The translations under genes were made by a program, and so were the position numbers. The notes under the pieces were generated by a model that saw nothing but the letters and a program-made list of their open reading frames with translations, did not search any database and was not told the origin of the DNA. A stretch of 22,294 bases of DNA from Coraliomargarita sp965656715 (GTDB lineage Bacteria; Verrucomicrobiota; Verrucomicrobiia; Opitutales; Coraliomargaritaceae): contig CBFHLR010000049.1 of NCBI GenBank assembly GCA_965656715.1, forward strand, positions 1-22,294, in the 5' to 3' direction. Shown here one piece after another: positions 15,686-22,294 of the stretch (the first letter of the stretch is position 1; each line of letters starts with the position of its first letter).

Positions 15686-18600
15686 TTACTTGGTTTTCAC
15701 CTGAATCGATTCGAGATAGGCGCGGTCTTCTTTGCTTAAGACCCGAATCCCGATCAGGCTCTGTTTGCCGTCGGGCGCCCGCAGTTCCACCACCGTTTTC
15801 CCTTTGGAGTTCACAGATGCTTGAACGAAGGATGCCGTGGTTTCCCACTGACTTCCAGCCGCCCATTGGCGCATTTGGTTGGTCCCTGACGGCGCCTGCT
15901 GCGCAGTCGGTGTAGCTTTCACGGATTCCTTCGACGTTGCAGGGTCGGCTTCCGGCTTTTGAAACTTCGCTTTGTGTTTGTCTCCCTTCCGCGAGACATC
16001 CTTCCAATACGGCGCGACGCGATGCCATCCGTAGGTAAAGAATTCCGGGTTACGGCTGAACACAAACAGGTCACGCGCAATTTGATCGACGCGCGGATCC
16101 GCCTGTTTCGGGCGGGCAATCAACGAAACCGGGCCGAGCAAACCGGATGGCTTGAGCGGATCGTCTTTGGCATAGTAGCGACAGGTCGTAAAGGTCTTGC
16201 GCCCCGGTTGCGGACGGGGCTTGTCTTCCACAAACCAATCCGGAAGCGTGCCTAATACGCCGCTACCCCCAAAGCCGATATCGTCCGGATACTGTTCGTC
16301 GCCGATAAAGCGGTTACCCCAGAGATTGGTGACCCGGATTTCGAGCTCGTTTTGACCGGATTTCAGCGCGTCAGTCAGTTCGATCAAGAACGGCGGCTTC
16401 CATTCCGTCGCCACTTCCTTGCCGTTGACGAGCACCGTAGCGATCACTTCGACCAAGCCCAAATCGAGCCAGAGTTCTTCGCCCTTCACTTTCTTCACGT
16501 CGATCGTCTTTTTGTAGATCCCCGTGCCAGAGAAGTAGCGCAACAACTCATCCTCGCTTTCGTTCCACGGCATGAGTGTTTCGAACTTACGTGCCTTCGG
16601 CGCGGCCACTCCGTCGAACGAAACCATCCAGTCGCGATCGAGTGAGCCGCTTTTTTCCGGCGCGATGTTGGTTGTATGGGTTTTCCCGTCCGCTGTTTTG
16701 ATTTCAAGTGTGCCGCCCGCTTTAAAGAATTTCCGGCTGTCGACCAGCGGGTTAATGCGCTTCGCAGCGGAGAGCACTTCGGTTCCGTTGAATGACACCT
16801 GCGTAACGGGCGAGGAGTTCGCCTTCTCGCGGAAGACCACGAAGACCGAACCTGCCGGATCGAGCACCATCGGAATGATCGTCCGCCCGTCTTTTTCCTC
16901 ATACACAGCGCAGGATTCAATGCGCCCGCTGTCGGGATACCAGAACTCCGGCTGTTTGCCCGCAATGCGGAAACTGAGCCGTGCCGATGCCGGTTTTTCC
17001 AGCGAGCTCGCCACAAAGTAAAAATCTTCATCCGCCGTTTTGCGGTGAATGTAGTTGAGCGGAAGCTGAGCGCGATACGAAGATCTTTCCTCTGTTTGGT
17101 CTTCCATCTCCACGATCACATCCGGTTGAACCCCCAGCTTTTTAAGCACATCGAGCGGCTCAAGCCAGTAGAGCTTTCCTTTACCATACGAAACTTCAGT
17201 GACTGACTTGCCATTGAGGTCTTGCCAGATCTCCGCAACCAATTTCCGCACCTCGTTTTCACTGGCCGGATAATTGACCAGTCCCTTCGAGGTCGTCGGC
17301 TTGCTCGAAACTACAACCTGACCGCCATCCGCAACGAGCTTCTGGATCTTTTTCAGCAGCTCAACCGAGATGTCGTTCATCGCCGGCAAGTTCAGCAGAT
17401 GATACTTCAAGCCGGACGGCGCAAGGATCATTCCATCCTCAACGCTCAACTGATCGCGCACCAATTTGGCACTCACCAAGTCGAAGTCATATCCCTGCGG
17501 CAGGTTCGGGCGGGTGCTTCCTTCCTGTCCCGGAATCGTTTCCGGCGTCATGAAGAGTGCTTCGCCCTGAAATTCGCCCTGCTCCAACATATACTGACAG
17601 CGCGTCTGATATTTTTGCCAATTAACGCCCTGCTCCCACCAGGTGTTGTGCCGGCTATACTGCGAACCCCAGTTTTTAAAGACCATCCCCGGCTTATGCA
17701 CTGCCTTGTCGTCCCATGGCTGGAAGGGGAAACAGTGAAAGGAAAAGTGGTTGATACCACTCGCATAGGCATAGTCACCGAGCCATTTGTAAGTCCAGGG
17801 GTAATGCACCCACGCGGCTTCCATGCCGCCCGCGGGAAAGGCTTCCGAAGACACTTTCTTCTCCCCGGTCACGTTGGCCGCAGACGCAGCCCAACGCCCC
17901 TCATTCGCGGCACGCCCCCAACTGTTCGGGCCCTGCCAGAAAGTAGCGGTTGGAATGTCGACCGCTTCAGTCGTTTCCATCCCATCGTAAGCGGCGCGGG
18001 TAAACGGCTCCGAACTAAACTTCATGCCCCGCTCCTGACACAGCTCAGACATGTAGCTGTAGAAATTGTCGTGGATGCAATCCGCAATCGTCCGGCGAAA
18101 ATCCCAGAGAAAACGCTCCGACATATCAATGCTACCGACGATACGTCCGGTCAGCACCGGCAGGAAGGGATACAGGCTGTAACCGCGACGTTTTTCAAAC
18201 TCAGCGGCCAACACCGGCGACCAGTTTTGTCCGTCGGCCTCCCAGCTATCCACTGCAAAAAACACCAGATTTTCGCCCGGCTTCACGCCGTCCTTTGCAA
18301 GCAGCGGCTTACTGAATGCATCAAAATGGAATTTGACCGTTTCGCGGTTCAGCTTGTCCGCTTCCAGCCCGCGGGTCTTTTCACTGCCCGGTCGAGTGCA
18401 GGCCCCCGTGCTGGCGGTTCCCATACGAAGAAGGGTCCACTTGCCAGCCGGCGCATCCCACTTCAGGTTTCCGTCTTCATCCATGTGCTCGGTCACATCA
18501 ATGACCTTGGCGTAAGGAATGATATCAGCCGCGGCGACGGAATCCTCCGGTGTTTTGACCGATGCATCCTTGGGATCGGAGTGATGCGGCATCATCCCCT

Positions 18601-19177
18601 TCTTCACCCGAATCGAACTAATTCGACTCTCCCCTACTTGCGGCACCGCATAGACCTTAATGTCGCGATAAAAATCAACGTCCTTCAGTTTGAACACTTT
18701 TGTGTCGATCGGAGAAACATCCGGTCGTTCCAACGCAATTGAAATCGCCCCCGGCCCGCGGACTTCGGTTTCACTCCAGACCACACGCTGCATACTCTGC
18801 TCGGGCGTGATCCACGGGCCACCAATGCCGGAGAAGCCCTCCGTCATGTTCAAGCCCAGCGTCAGACCCAGCCGGTCGGCTTCGCGTAAGGCGTGCGCAA
18901 CGATTTCATACCATTCATCCGAAGCAAAACGAACCGGTCCCTCCGGGCCACCGACGTTGAAAATCTTACCACCACCGAGCCCGACGCGCTGCATCGACTC
19001 GAGGTCGGCCGTCGCGCCCTGCTTGTTGAGCATGCCATTGCACCACTCCCACTTGACTCCGGAGCGGTATTCACCTGCCGGGCTCACAAAGCCCTGTTCC
19101 AAACTGCCCGCATCGGCGACGTGAAGTAAGCCGACAAATGCCGACAATGTTACTAAACAACGGGATACACGTTTCAT
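15686..19177 (-). CDS. Large GH106-like glycoside hydrolase with C-terminal SHD1-like domain, secreted
   Basis: 1163 residues. MKRVSRCLVTLSAFVGLLHVADA is a signal peptide. GH106 landmarks: VKWEWCNGMLNKQGA (41-55), NMTEGFSGIGGPWITPEQSM (from residue 110), VDSWEADGQNWS, GYSLYPFLPVLTG, LWDFRRTIADCI and SSEAFPAGG. Where the other two GH106 proteins here have GGEFW, this one has TATFW (Thr412), so a conserved Glu is absent. A beta-sandwich (LWLDLGLVEVIATVLVNGK) follows. After a Thr/Ala/Gln-rich linker comes a 62-residue module (1102-1163; MRQWAAG, SKGKTVVEL, DGK, LSKEDRAYL, SIQ) that resembles SHD1 domains of PVC bacteria and recurs on the upstream sulfatase. The extra domain explains the length. 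The enzyme is divergent within GH106, so its sugar may not be rhamnose. It follows a 411-bp spacer and may have its own promoter. Confidence 0.88.
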   Translation of the reverse strand: MKRVSRCLVTLSAFVGLLHVADAGSLEQGFVSPAGEYRSGVKWEWCNGMLNKQGATADLESMQRVGLGGGKIFNVGGPEGPVRFASDEWYEIVAHALREADRLGLTLGLNMTEGFSGIGGPWITPEQSMQRVVWSETEVRGPGAISIALERPDVSPIDTKVFKLKDVDFYRDIKVYAVPQVGESRISSIRVKKGMMPHHSDPKDASVKTPEDSVAAADIIPYAKVIDVTEHMDEDGNLKWDAPAGKWTLLRMGTASTGACTRPGSEKTRGLEADKLNRETVKFHFDAFSKPLLAKDGVKPGENLVFFAVDSWEADGQNWSPVLAAEFEKRRGYSLYPFLPVLTGRIVGSIDMSERFLWDFRRTIADCIHDNFYSYMSELCQERGMKFSSEPFTRAAYDGMETTEAVDIPTATFWQGPNSWGRAANEGRWAASAANVTGEKKVSSEAFPAGGMEAAWVHYPWTYKWLGDYAYASGINHFSFHCFPFQPWDDKAVHKPGMVFKNWGSQYSRHNTWWEQGVNWQKYQTRCQYMLEQGEFQGEALFMTPETIPGQEGSTRPNLPQGYDFDLVSAKLVRDQLSVEDGMILAPSGLKYHLLNLPAMNDISVELLKKIQKLVADGGQVVVSSKPTTSKGLVNYPASENEVRKLVAEIWQDLNGKSVTEVSYGKGKLYWLEPLDVLKKLGVQPDVIVEMEDQTEERSSYRAQLPLNYIHRKTADEDFYFVASSLEKPASARLSFRIAGKQPEFWYPDSGRIESCAVYEEKDGRTIIPMVLDPAGSVFVVFREKANSSPVTQVSFNGTEVLSAAKRINPLVDSRKFFKAGGTLEIKTADGKTHTTNIAPEKSGSLDRDWMVSFDGVAAPKARKFETLMPWNESEDELLRYFSGTGIYKKTIDVKKVKGEELWLDLGLVEVIATVLVNGKEVATEWKPPFLIELTDALKSGQNELEIRVTNLWGNRFIGDEQYPDDIGFGGSGVLGTLPDWFVEDKPRPQPGRKTFTTCRYYAKDDPLKPSGLLGPVSLIARPKQADPRVDQIARDLFVFSRNPEFFTYGWHRVAPYWKDVSRKGDKHKAKFQKPEADPATSKESVKATPTAQQAPSGTNQMRQWAAGSQWETTASFVQASVNSKGKTVVELRAPDGKQSLIGIRVLSKEDRAYLESIQVKTK

Positions 19178-19239
19178 AAATAATCTATGCGTTTTAAGTT
19201 TTCAGCCACAAACAATCGCCACAGCCAATCAAGGGTAAT

Positions 19240-19257
19240 TGAGCGAACAATCGCTCA
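19240..19257. promoter_or_regulatory. Perfect 18-bp palindrome in the leader of the large GH106-like gene; possible operator
   Basis: TGAGCGA, ACAA spacer, TCGCTCA: 7-bp perfect arms, 63-80 bp upstream of ATG 19177. The symmetry and position suit a dimeric repressor or activator site, or a small leader hairpin. No T-tract follows on the minus strand, so it is not a terminator. No regulator gene is in the window to pair with it. Confidence 0.35.
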
Positions 19258-19275
19258 TTGGACATAAAAATCCAA

Positions 19276-19302
19276 ATTGTAATACCCCAAAGGGAGAGTC
19301 AA
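19276..19302 (-). promoter_or_regulatory. Possible sigma-70-type promoter for the large GH106-like gene
   Basis: On the minus strand TTGACT (19302-19297) is followed after 15 bp by TACAAT (19281-19276). The -35 is one base from consensus and the -10 likewise, but the spacer is shorter than the usual 17. It would start transcription about 90 bases before ATG 19177 and place the 19240-19257 palindrome in the leader. It lies between the gene and the MITE-like element, so it would be unaffected by that insertion. Weak by itself; supported by the long gap after the upstream gene. Confidence 0.3.
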
Positions 19303-19320
19303 TTGCCTTTTCCACAAAAG

Positions 19321-19329
19321 CAGACAACC
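19321..19329. repeat. Target-site duplication, left copy
   Basis: CAGACAACC, repeated exactly at 19497-19505, immediately outside both terminal inverted repeats of the 167-bp element. Confidence 0.8.
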
Positions 19330-19496
19330 GGGTGTGATTATGATTGATGTTAGATTTAACACTTTGAAATCCCGAAGAAGCTGCGTGTGTATGCCCTAGG
19401 GGTGCTTGCCGCAGTGCGTCGGAGGAGCTCGGTGGCTCAGGCTTGGCTCGCGGGCTGAAGCACCGCGCTATGTTAACATCAATCAAAATCACACCC
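19330..19496. mobile_element. MITE-like non-autonomous insertion, 167 bp
   Basis: The ends are inverted repeats of 23 bp with one mismatch: 19330-19352 begins GGGTGTGATTATGATTGATG, and 19474-19496 ends AATCAAAATCACACCC. The element is flanked directly by the 9-bp repeat CAGACAACC (19321-19329 and 19497-19505), as expected for a transposition target duplication. The roughly 120-bp interior is GC-rich compared with the AT-rich ends and flanks and has no credible coding sequence. It would be mobilised by a transposase encoded elsewhere; a 9-bp duplication is known for IS4-, IS5/IS903- and IS1-type elements, but the family cannot be assigned from the ends alone. It sits in the 411-bp spacer (19178-19588) and separates two enzyme genes that may once have been closer together. 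Confidence 0.82.
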
Positions 19497-19505
19497 CAGA
19501 CAACC
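19497..19505. repeat. Target-site duplication, right copy
   Basis: CAGACAACC, identical to 19321-19329 on the other side of the 167-bp element. Confidence 0.8.
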
Positions 19506-19588
19506 CGTGGATCAAAGACACCAGGCCTAAACTCACTCACCTGAATATCTTCTTCAGGGCACCTCTAAATACAGTATCGACAGTTGAG

Positions 19589-21379
19589 CTAATCCGCCTG
19601 AATTGATTTGAGATACGCCTTATCTTCAGCGGTCATCGCCTGCATGCGAATCGTGAAAACCGTTCCGTCAGCCGCTTTCAATTCAACCTGTTCTTGTCCT
19701 TTTGAGCTGACGAGTGTGCGGATGAAAGCGCCTTGCGCCGCCTTCGCTTTGCCGGCCGCCCATTGACGCATTTCGTGATCTCCCGTCGACGCTGGCGGAG
19801 CAGCAGTCACCGATTCCGCAGGAGGCTGCGCCTTCTTTTCTGGCATGGCGGTGTTCATTTCTTTAGCGCCGAGTTCGTTAGTATCGGAATCAGGCGTCAC
19901 TTCCTGAAACTCCAGAACAGCTGCTTTGAGTTTTGCTTTGAGTTCTGAAAATTCCGGATTGTTGCACTGATTGGTCCATTCGTGCGGATCGTTTTGGTGA
20001 TCGTATAACTCTTCGGAACCGTCCTCGTAACGGATATAGCGGTGGCGCTCGGTCTGCATGGCGGTATTTTCAGGGCCATAACTGATAAAGGCTGCATCCC
20101 GCTTTGCGTTCGGGTCGGTCAGCAACGGGATAAGTGATTCGCCATCCAAATGTTCGGGCTGCGGAATCCCAGCAAAGTCACACATTGTCGGATAGGTATC
20201 GACCAGAGAGATCGGCTGGGGGTTCACCGTCCCCGGCTCCGCAAGCCCAGGCGCAACGACGATGTAAGGAACATGGGTCGCATCAATCCACAGCGCAGAC
20301 TTGCACCAATGTCCTTTTTCACCCAAATGCCAGCCGTGATCGCCGGTCAGAATGATCATGGTCTCACGCCCACGCGGATTCTCTTTCAGCGCTTCAAGTA
20401 AATGCCCGACTTGTGTATCCGCATAATTGATACAAGCGAGATAGGACTGAACCATATACTTCCACTCTTCTTCGCCGCCCCGATGCAAGATCTCTTCATG
20501 AACACTTCGGGGATCAAACTTGTAGTCGAAGTTGGTATAACGTGCGATCCATGTAGCATATTCGGACAAGTCCTCCATATCATCAAAGTCCGGCATTGCC
20601 GGCAGTTGAATGGAGTCCAGCGGAAACTTGTCAAAATAAGCCTTGGGAACCGTCAGCGGGGTATGCGGTTTAAAGATTCCGACCGTCATCATCAGAGGTT
20701 CATCGGTCACCGTGTTCCACTGGTCAATCGCCCAATGCGCAATTCTGTAATCACTGGTTTGAGCGTCTACCTGATTGGTCGGCCCAAACTGTCCCCAGAC
20801 ATTCCGCCGCTCACTGGCATAGCCGGCACCCTCTCCGTTAAACGGCGCTGTCTTGCGGTTGGCAACAGCATCCAGACACTCTTCGCCAACAAGGTGGGTG
20901 ATGGGGCCATGCGCCACCTTACCGCCGCTCACCACACGGTAGCCCGCCTGTTTGAACCATTGATGCATATACGGATAGTCCTTCGGGGCCGATTTAGAGG
21001 TGGGTCCACTCACAGGCTGATCCCCAAAAAAAGGAGGCCCTTTCTTCATGCCGCCACCACCATTAAAGTATTTTCCGTTACTTTTCGGATACAGACCGCT
21101 CAGAAAACTTTTTCGCGACGGGTTACAGGTGGGCGCATTGCAATGGGCATTGGAGAACAACACACCACGTGCAGCCAGCGCATCGATATTGGGTGTCTGG
21201 CTTTGTGGATGTCCGCCCAGCACGCCCACCCAGTCGTTGAGGTCATCGAGGACGATAAACACCACGTCCCGTCTTTCCTCTGCCGCTTGAACCGACAAAA
21301 CGCCGGCAGCGCTGGCCATCAAACAAAGCAAACCTAAAATCACTCGCCGCCTAAAAGCGGAATAACTCATCTGATTCAT
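19589..21379 (-). CDS. Secreted iduronate-2-sulfatase-like S1 sulfatase with C-terminal SHD1-like domain
   Basis: 596 residues, longer than usual because of an added domain. The start ATG 21379 is set by a strong ribosome site (AAGGAGG) and by the ATGA overlap with the upstream sulfatase. The leader is RRRVILGLLCLMASAAGVLS. The core opens VVFIVLDDLNDWVGVLGG; the signature is CNPSR with Cys85. GYRVVSGGKVAHG, VGIFKPHTPLTVPKAYFDKF, SYLACINYADTQVGHLLEAL, TGDHGWHLGEKGHW and YIRYEDGSEELYDHQNDPHE mark the IDS-like subgroup, making it the nearest relative here of the 14050-15669 sulfatase. After a Pro/Ala-rich linker (about 509-536) come 60 residues (537-596) with MRQWAAG, LVSSKG, VELKAADG, AEDKAYL and SIQ, the same SHD1-like module as the next GH106-like enzyme. 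The module may dock both enzymes to a shared partner or the cell surface; this is inference. Confidence 0.93.
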   Translation of the reverse strand: MNQMSYSAFRRRVILGLLCLMASAAGVLSVQAAEERRDVVFIVLDDLNDWVGVLGGHPQSQTPNIDALAARGVLFSNAHCNAPTCNPSRKSFLSGLYPKSNGKYFNGGGGMKKGPPFFGDQPVSGPTSKSAPKDYPYMHQWFKQAGYRVVSGGKVAHGPITHLVGEECLDAVANRKTAPFNGEGAGYASERRNVWGQFGPTNQVDAQTSDYRIAHWAIDQWNTVTDEPLMMTVGIFKPHTPLTVPKAYFDKFPLDSIQLPAMPDFDDMEDLSEYATWIARYTNFDYKFDPRSVHEEILHRGGEEEWKYMVQSYLACINYADTQVGHLLEALKENPRGRETMIILTGDHGWHLGEKGHWCKSALWIDATHVPYIVVAPGLAEPGTVNPQPISLVDTYPTMCDFAGIPQPEHLDGESLIPLLTDPNAKRDAAFISYGPENTAMQTERHRYIRYEDGSEELYDHQNDPHEWTNQCNNPEFSELKAKLKAAVLEFQEVTPDSDTNELGAKEMNTAMPEKKAQPPAESVTAAPPASTGDHEMRQWAAGKAKAAQGAFIRTLVSSKGQEQVELKAADGTVFTIRMQAMTAEDKAYLKSIQAD

Positions 21380-22294
21380 TTCAATCCTCCTTCATGCATC
21401 TCAGCGATAAACTGCTTAAAAGCGCTGCCCTCCTGCACGTGAACGGCGGGGGTCGCGTTGAGCCACTCATCCAGCAACTTCGAAAGCTGCTGAACTTTTT
21501 CCGGGTTCTGCGCGGCAAGATCCCTGCGGTCGTCCGGGTCATTTTTGAGGTCGTAGAGTTCATTGCCCGCCGGGCGCGCGATCAGCTTGTCCCAGCCATC
21601 GACGACGACCCGTGCGACCAAATCGCTGTCCAAATCGAGAACCGCTTCGACCAGGGTGTCATGCTCATACACATCCACAAAGATGCGACCGCGCTTGGCG
21701 AGGGTCTTGGGCTCTCTCAGATCCAGTCCGGACATCGCCGCATCCGGCTCAATACCACAGGCCTTGAGAATCGTTGGCGCAATGTCGATATTGCTGGCGA
21801 GGGTCTCCGTGTCACGATGCGGCTGGATCGCGTTCGTGTGTGTCAGGAAGATCGGGGTGCGCACACCGGCTTCCACGGGCTCGCGCTTCGAGCGGGTATA
21901 TTTGCCGACCTTCTCCGAATCCGGCACCCAACCGTTATCGCAGGTGTAGACGAACAGCGTGTTGTCGTAGAGTCCCTGCTGTTTCAGGTGGTCGATCAAC
22001 TGCCCACAGGTTTCGTCCAGCCAGGCAATGTTGGCCCAGTAGCGTGCGGTCGGTTCATCCGGGGCGATGTCTTTGAATTTTAGGTAAAGGCGTTCCGGTG
22101 CATCATGTGGCGAGTGCGGCAAATAGACGCCATACCAGATAAAGAAGGGCTGCCCATTCGACTGCGCCTTATCGACAAAGTCATAAATCGGTTGCATGGT
22201 CTCGCGCCCGATCTTGAGCCCCGCGTCTCCGGCACGGCCACCTTTCGTCATCGCGTCCGTGAACCCATGATCCAGCGGGTTTCCCTCCCACCAC
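21376..22294 (-). CDS. S1 sulfatase, N-terminus cut by window edge
   Basis: 305 codons up to the stop at 21376. The reading frame continues past the internal ATG at 22251 to the window end with typical sulfatase sequence (WWEGNPLDHGFTDAM), so that ATG is not the start. The formylglycine signature lies outside the window. Visible hallmarks: FFIWYGVYLPHSPHD, WLDETCGQLIDHLKQQGLYD, FVYTCDNGWVPD, REPVEAGVRTPIF and ELYDLKNDPDDRRDLA. The C-terminal half is complete and ends HEGGLK. It overlaps the next sulfatase gene by ATGA and contains that gene's ribosome site. Subfamily and substrate cannot be set from this half. Confidence 0.92.
   Translation of the reverse strand, partial: WWEGNPLDHGFTDAMTKGGRAGDAGLKIGRETMQPIYDFVDKAQSNGQPFFIWYGVYLPHSPHDAPERLYLKFKDIAPDEPTARYWANIAWLDETCGQLIDHLKQQGLYDNTLFVYTCDNGWVPDSEKVGKYTRSKREPVEAGVRTPIFLTHTNAIQPHRDTETLASNIDIAPTILKACGIEPDAAMSGLDLREPKTLAKRGRIFVDVYEHDTLVEAVLDLDSDLVARVVVDGWDKLIARPAGNELYDLKNDPDDRRDLAAQNPEKVQQLSKLLDEWLNATPAVHVQEGSAFKQFIAEMHEGGLK
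21386..21392 (-). promoter_or_regulatory. Strong Shine-Dalgarno AAGGAGG
   Basis: AAGGAGG on the minus strand, 6 bases before ATG 21379, inside the last codons of the upstream sulfatase. It is the only near-consensus site in the window and decides that start over the ATG three codons later. Other junctions have weak purine-rich sequences only. Confidence 0.8.

Noticed and set aside
17222..18742. Plus-strand ORF of 506 codons opposite the large GH106-like gene
   Set aside because: It is the antisense frame of a clearly conserved coding region, rich in Arg, His and Pro, without any family motif. The same holds for other plus-strand ORFs such as 4119-4937 and 5477-6598.
19229..19540. Minus-strand ORF of 103 codons in the 411-bp spacer
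   Set aside because: It runs through the MITE-like element and both of its ends, has no recognisable domain or ribosome site, and its composition changes with the underlying DNA. Open by chance.
1..22294. tRNA, rRNA, CRISPR array or toxin-antitoxin genes
   Set aside because: Intergenic space totals about 600 bp and holds no cloverleaf, no regularly spaced repeats and no small credible gene pair.

Overview
The window is a single co-directional gene cluster: twelve genes, all on the minus strand, so transcription runs from high to low coordinates. Eight are family S1 (formylglycine-type) sulfatases, three are GH106-type alpha-L-rhamnosidase-like glycoside hydrolases, and one is a membrane-anchored von Willebrand factor A (VWA) protein with a TonB-like N-terminus. 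Genes at both window ends are cut. Sulfatase expansion with GH106, secretion signals on every enzyme whose N-terminus is visible, and SHD1-like C-terminal modules suggest the PVC superphylum (Kiritimatiellota/Verrucomicrobiota, or a planctomycete), probably a marine or sediment degrader of sulfated polysaccharide. This placement is inferred from gene content, not from a marker gene.

Layout in transcription order: sulfatase, N-terminus cut (22294-21376); iduronate-2-sulfatase-like sulfatase with an SHD1-like tail (21379-19589); a 411-bp spacer holding a 167-bp MITE-like element with 9-bp target duplication, a possible promoter and a palindrome; large GH106-like enzyme with the same SHD1-like tail (19177-15686); IDS-like sulfatase containing 99 N (15669-14050); a 70-bp spacer with a perfect 14-bp hairpin; GH106 containing 100 N (13979-11073); sulfatase (11076-9493); VWA protein (9490-8474); GH106 (8413-5435); two tandem paralogous sulfatases (5435-3873 and 3857-2280); sulfatase (2283-799); sulfatase, C-terminus cut (797-1). 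Most junctions are ATGA or TAATG overlaps or gaps under 40 bp, so this reads as one or two long operons, the second possibly starting at the 411-bp spacer.

Working model: the exported sulfatases remove sulfate esters and the GH106 enzymes cleave alpha-L-rhamnose (or a related deoxyhexose) from a sulfated polymer, acting in alternation. No transporter, SusC/D pair, regulator, sulfatase-maturing enzyme or monosaccharide pathway is present, so those must lie elsewhere. The least explained features are the SHD1-like module shared by two unrelated enzymes, the VWA/TonB-like protein inside the enzyme operon, and the MITE. The N block in the 14050-15669 sulfatase appears to contain no missing sequence.
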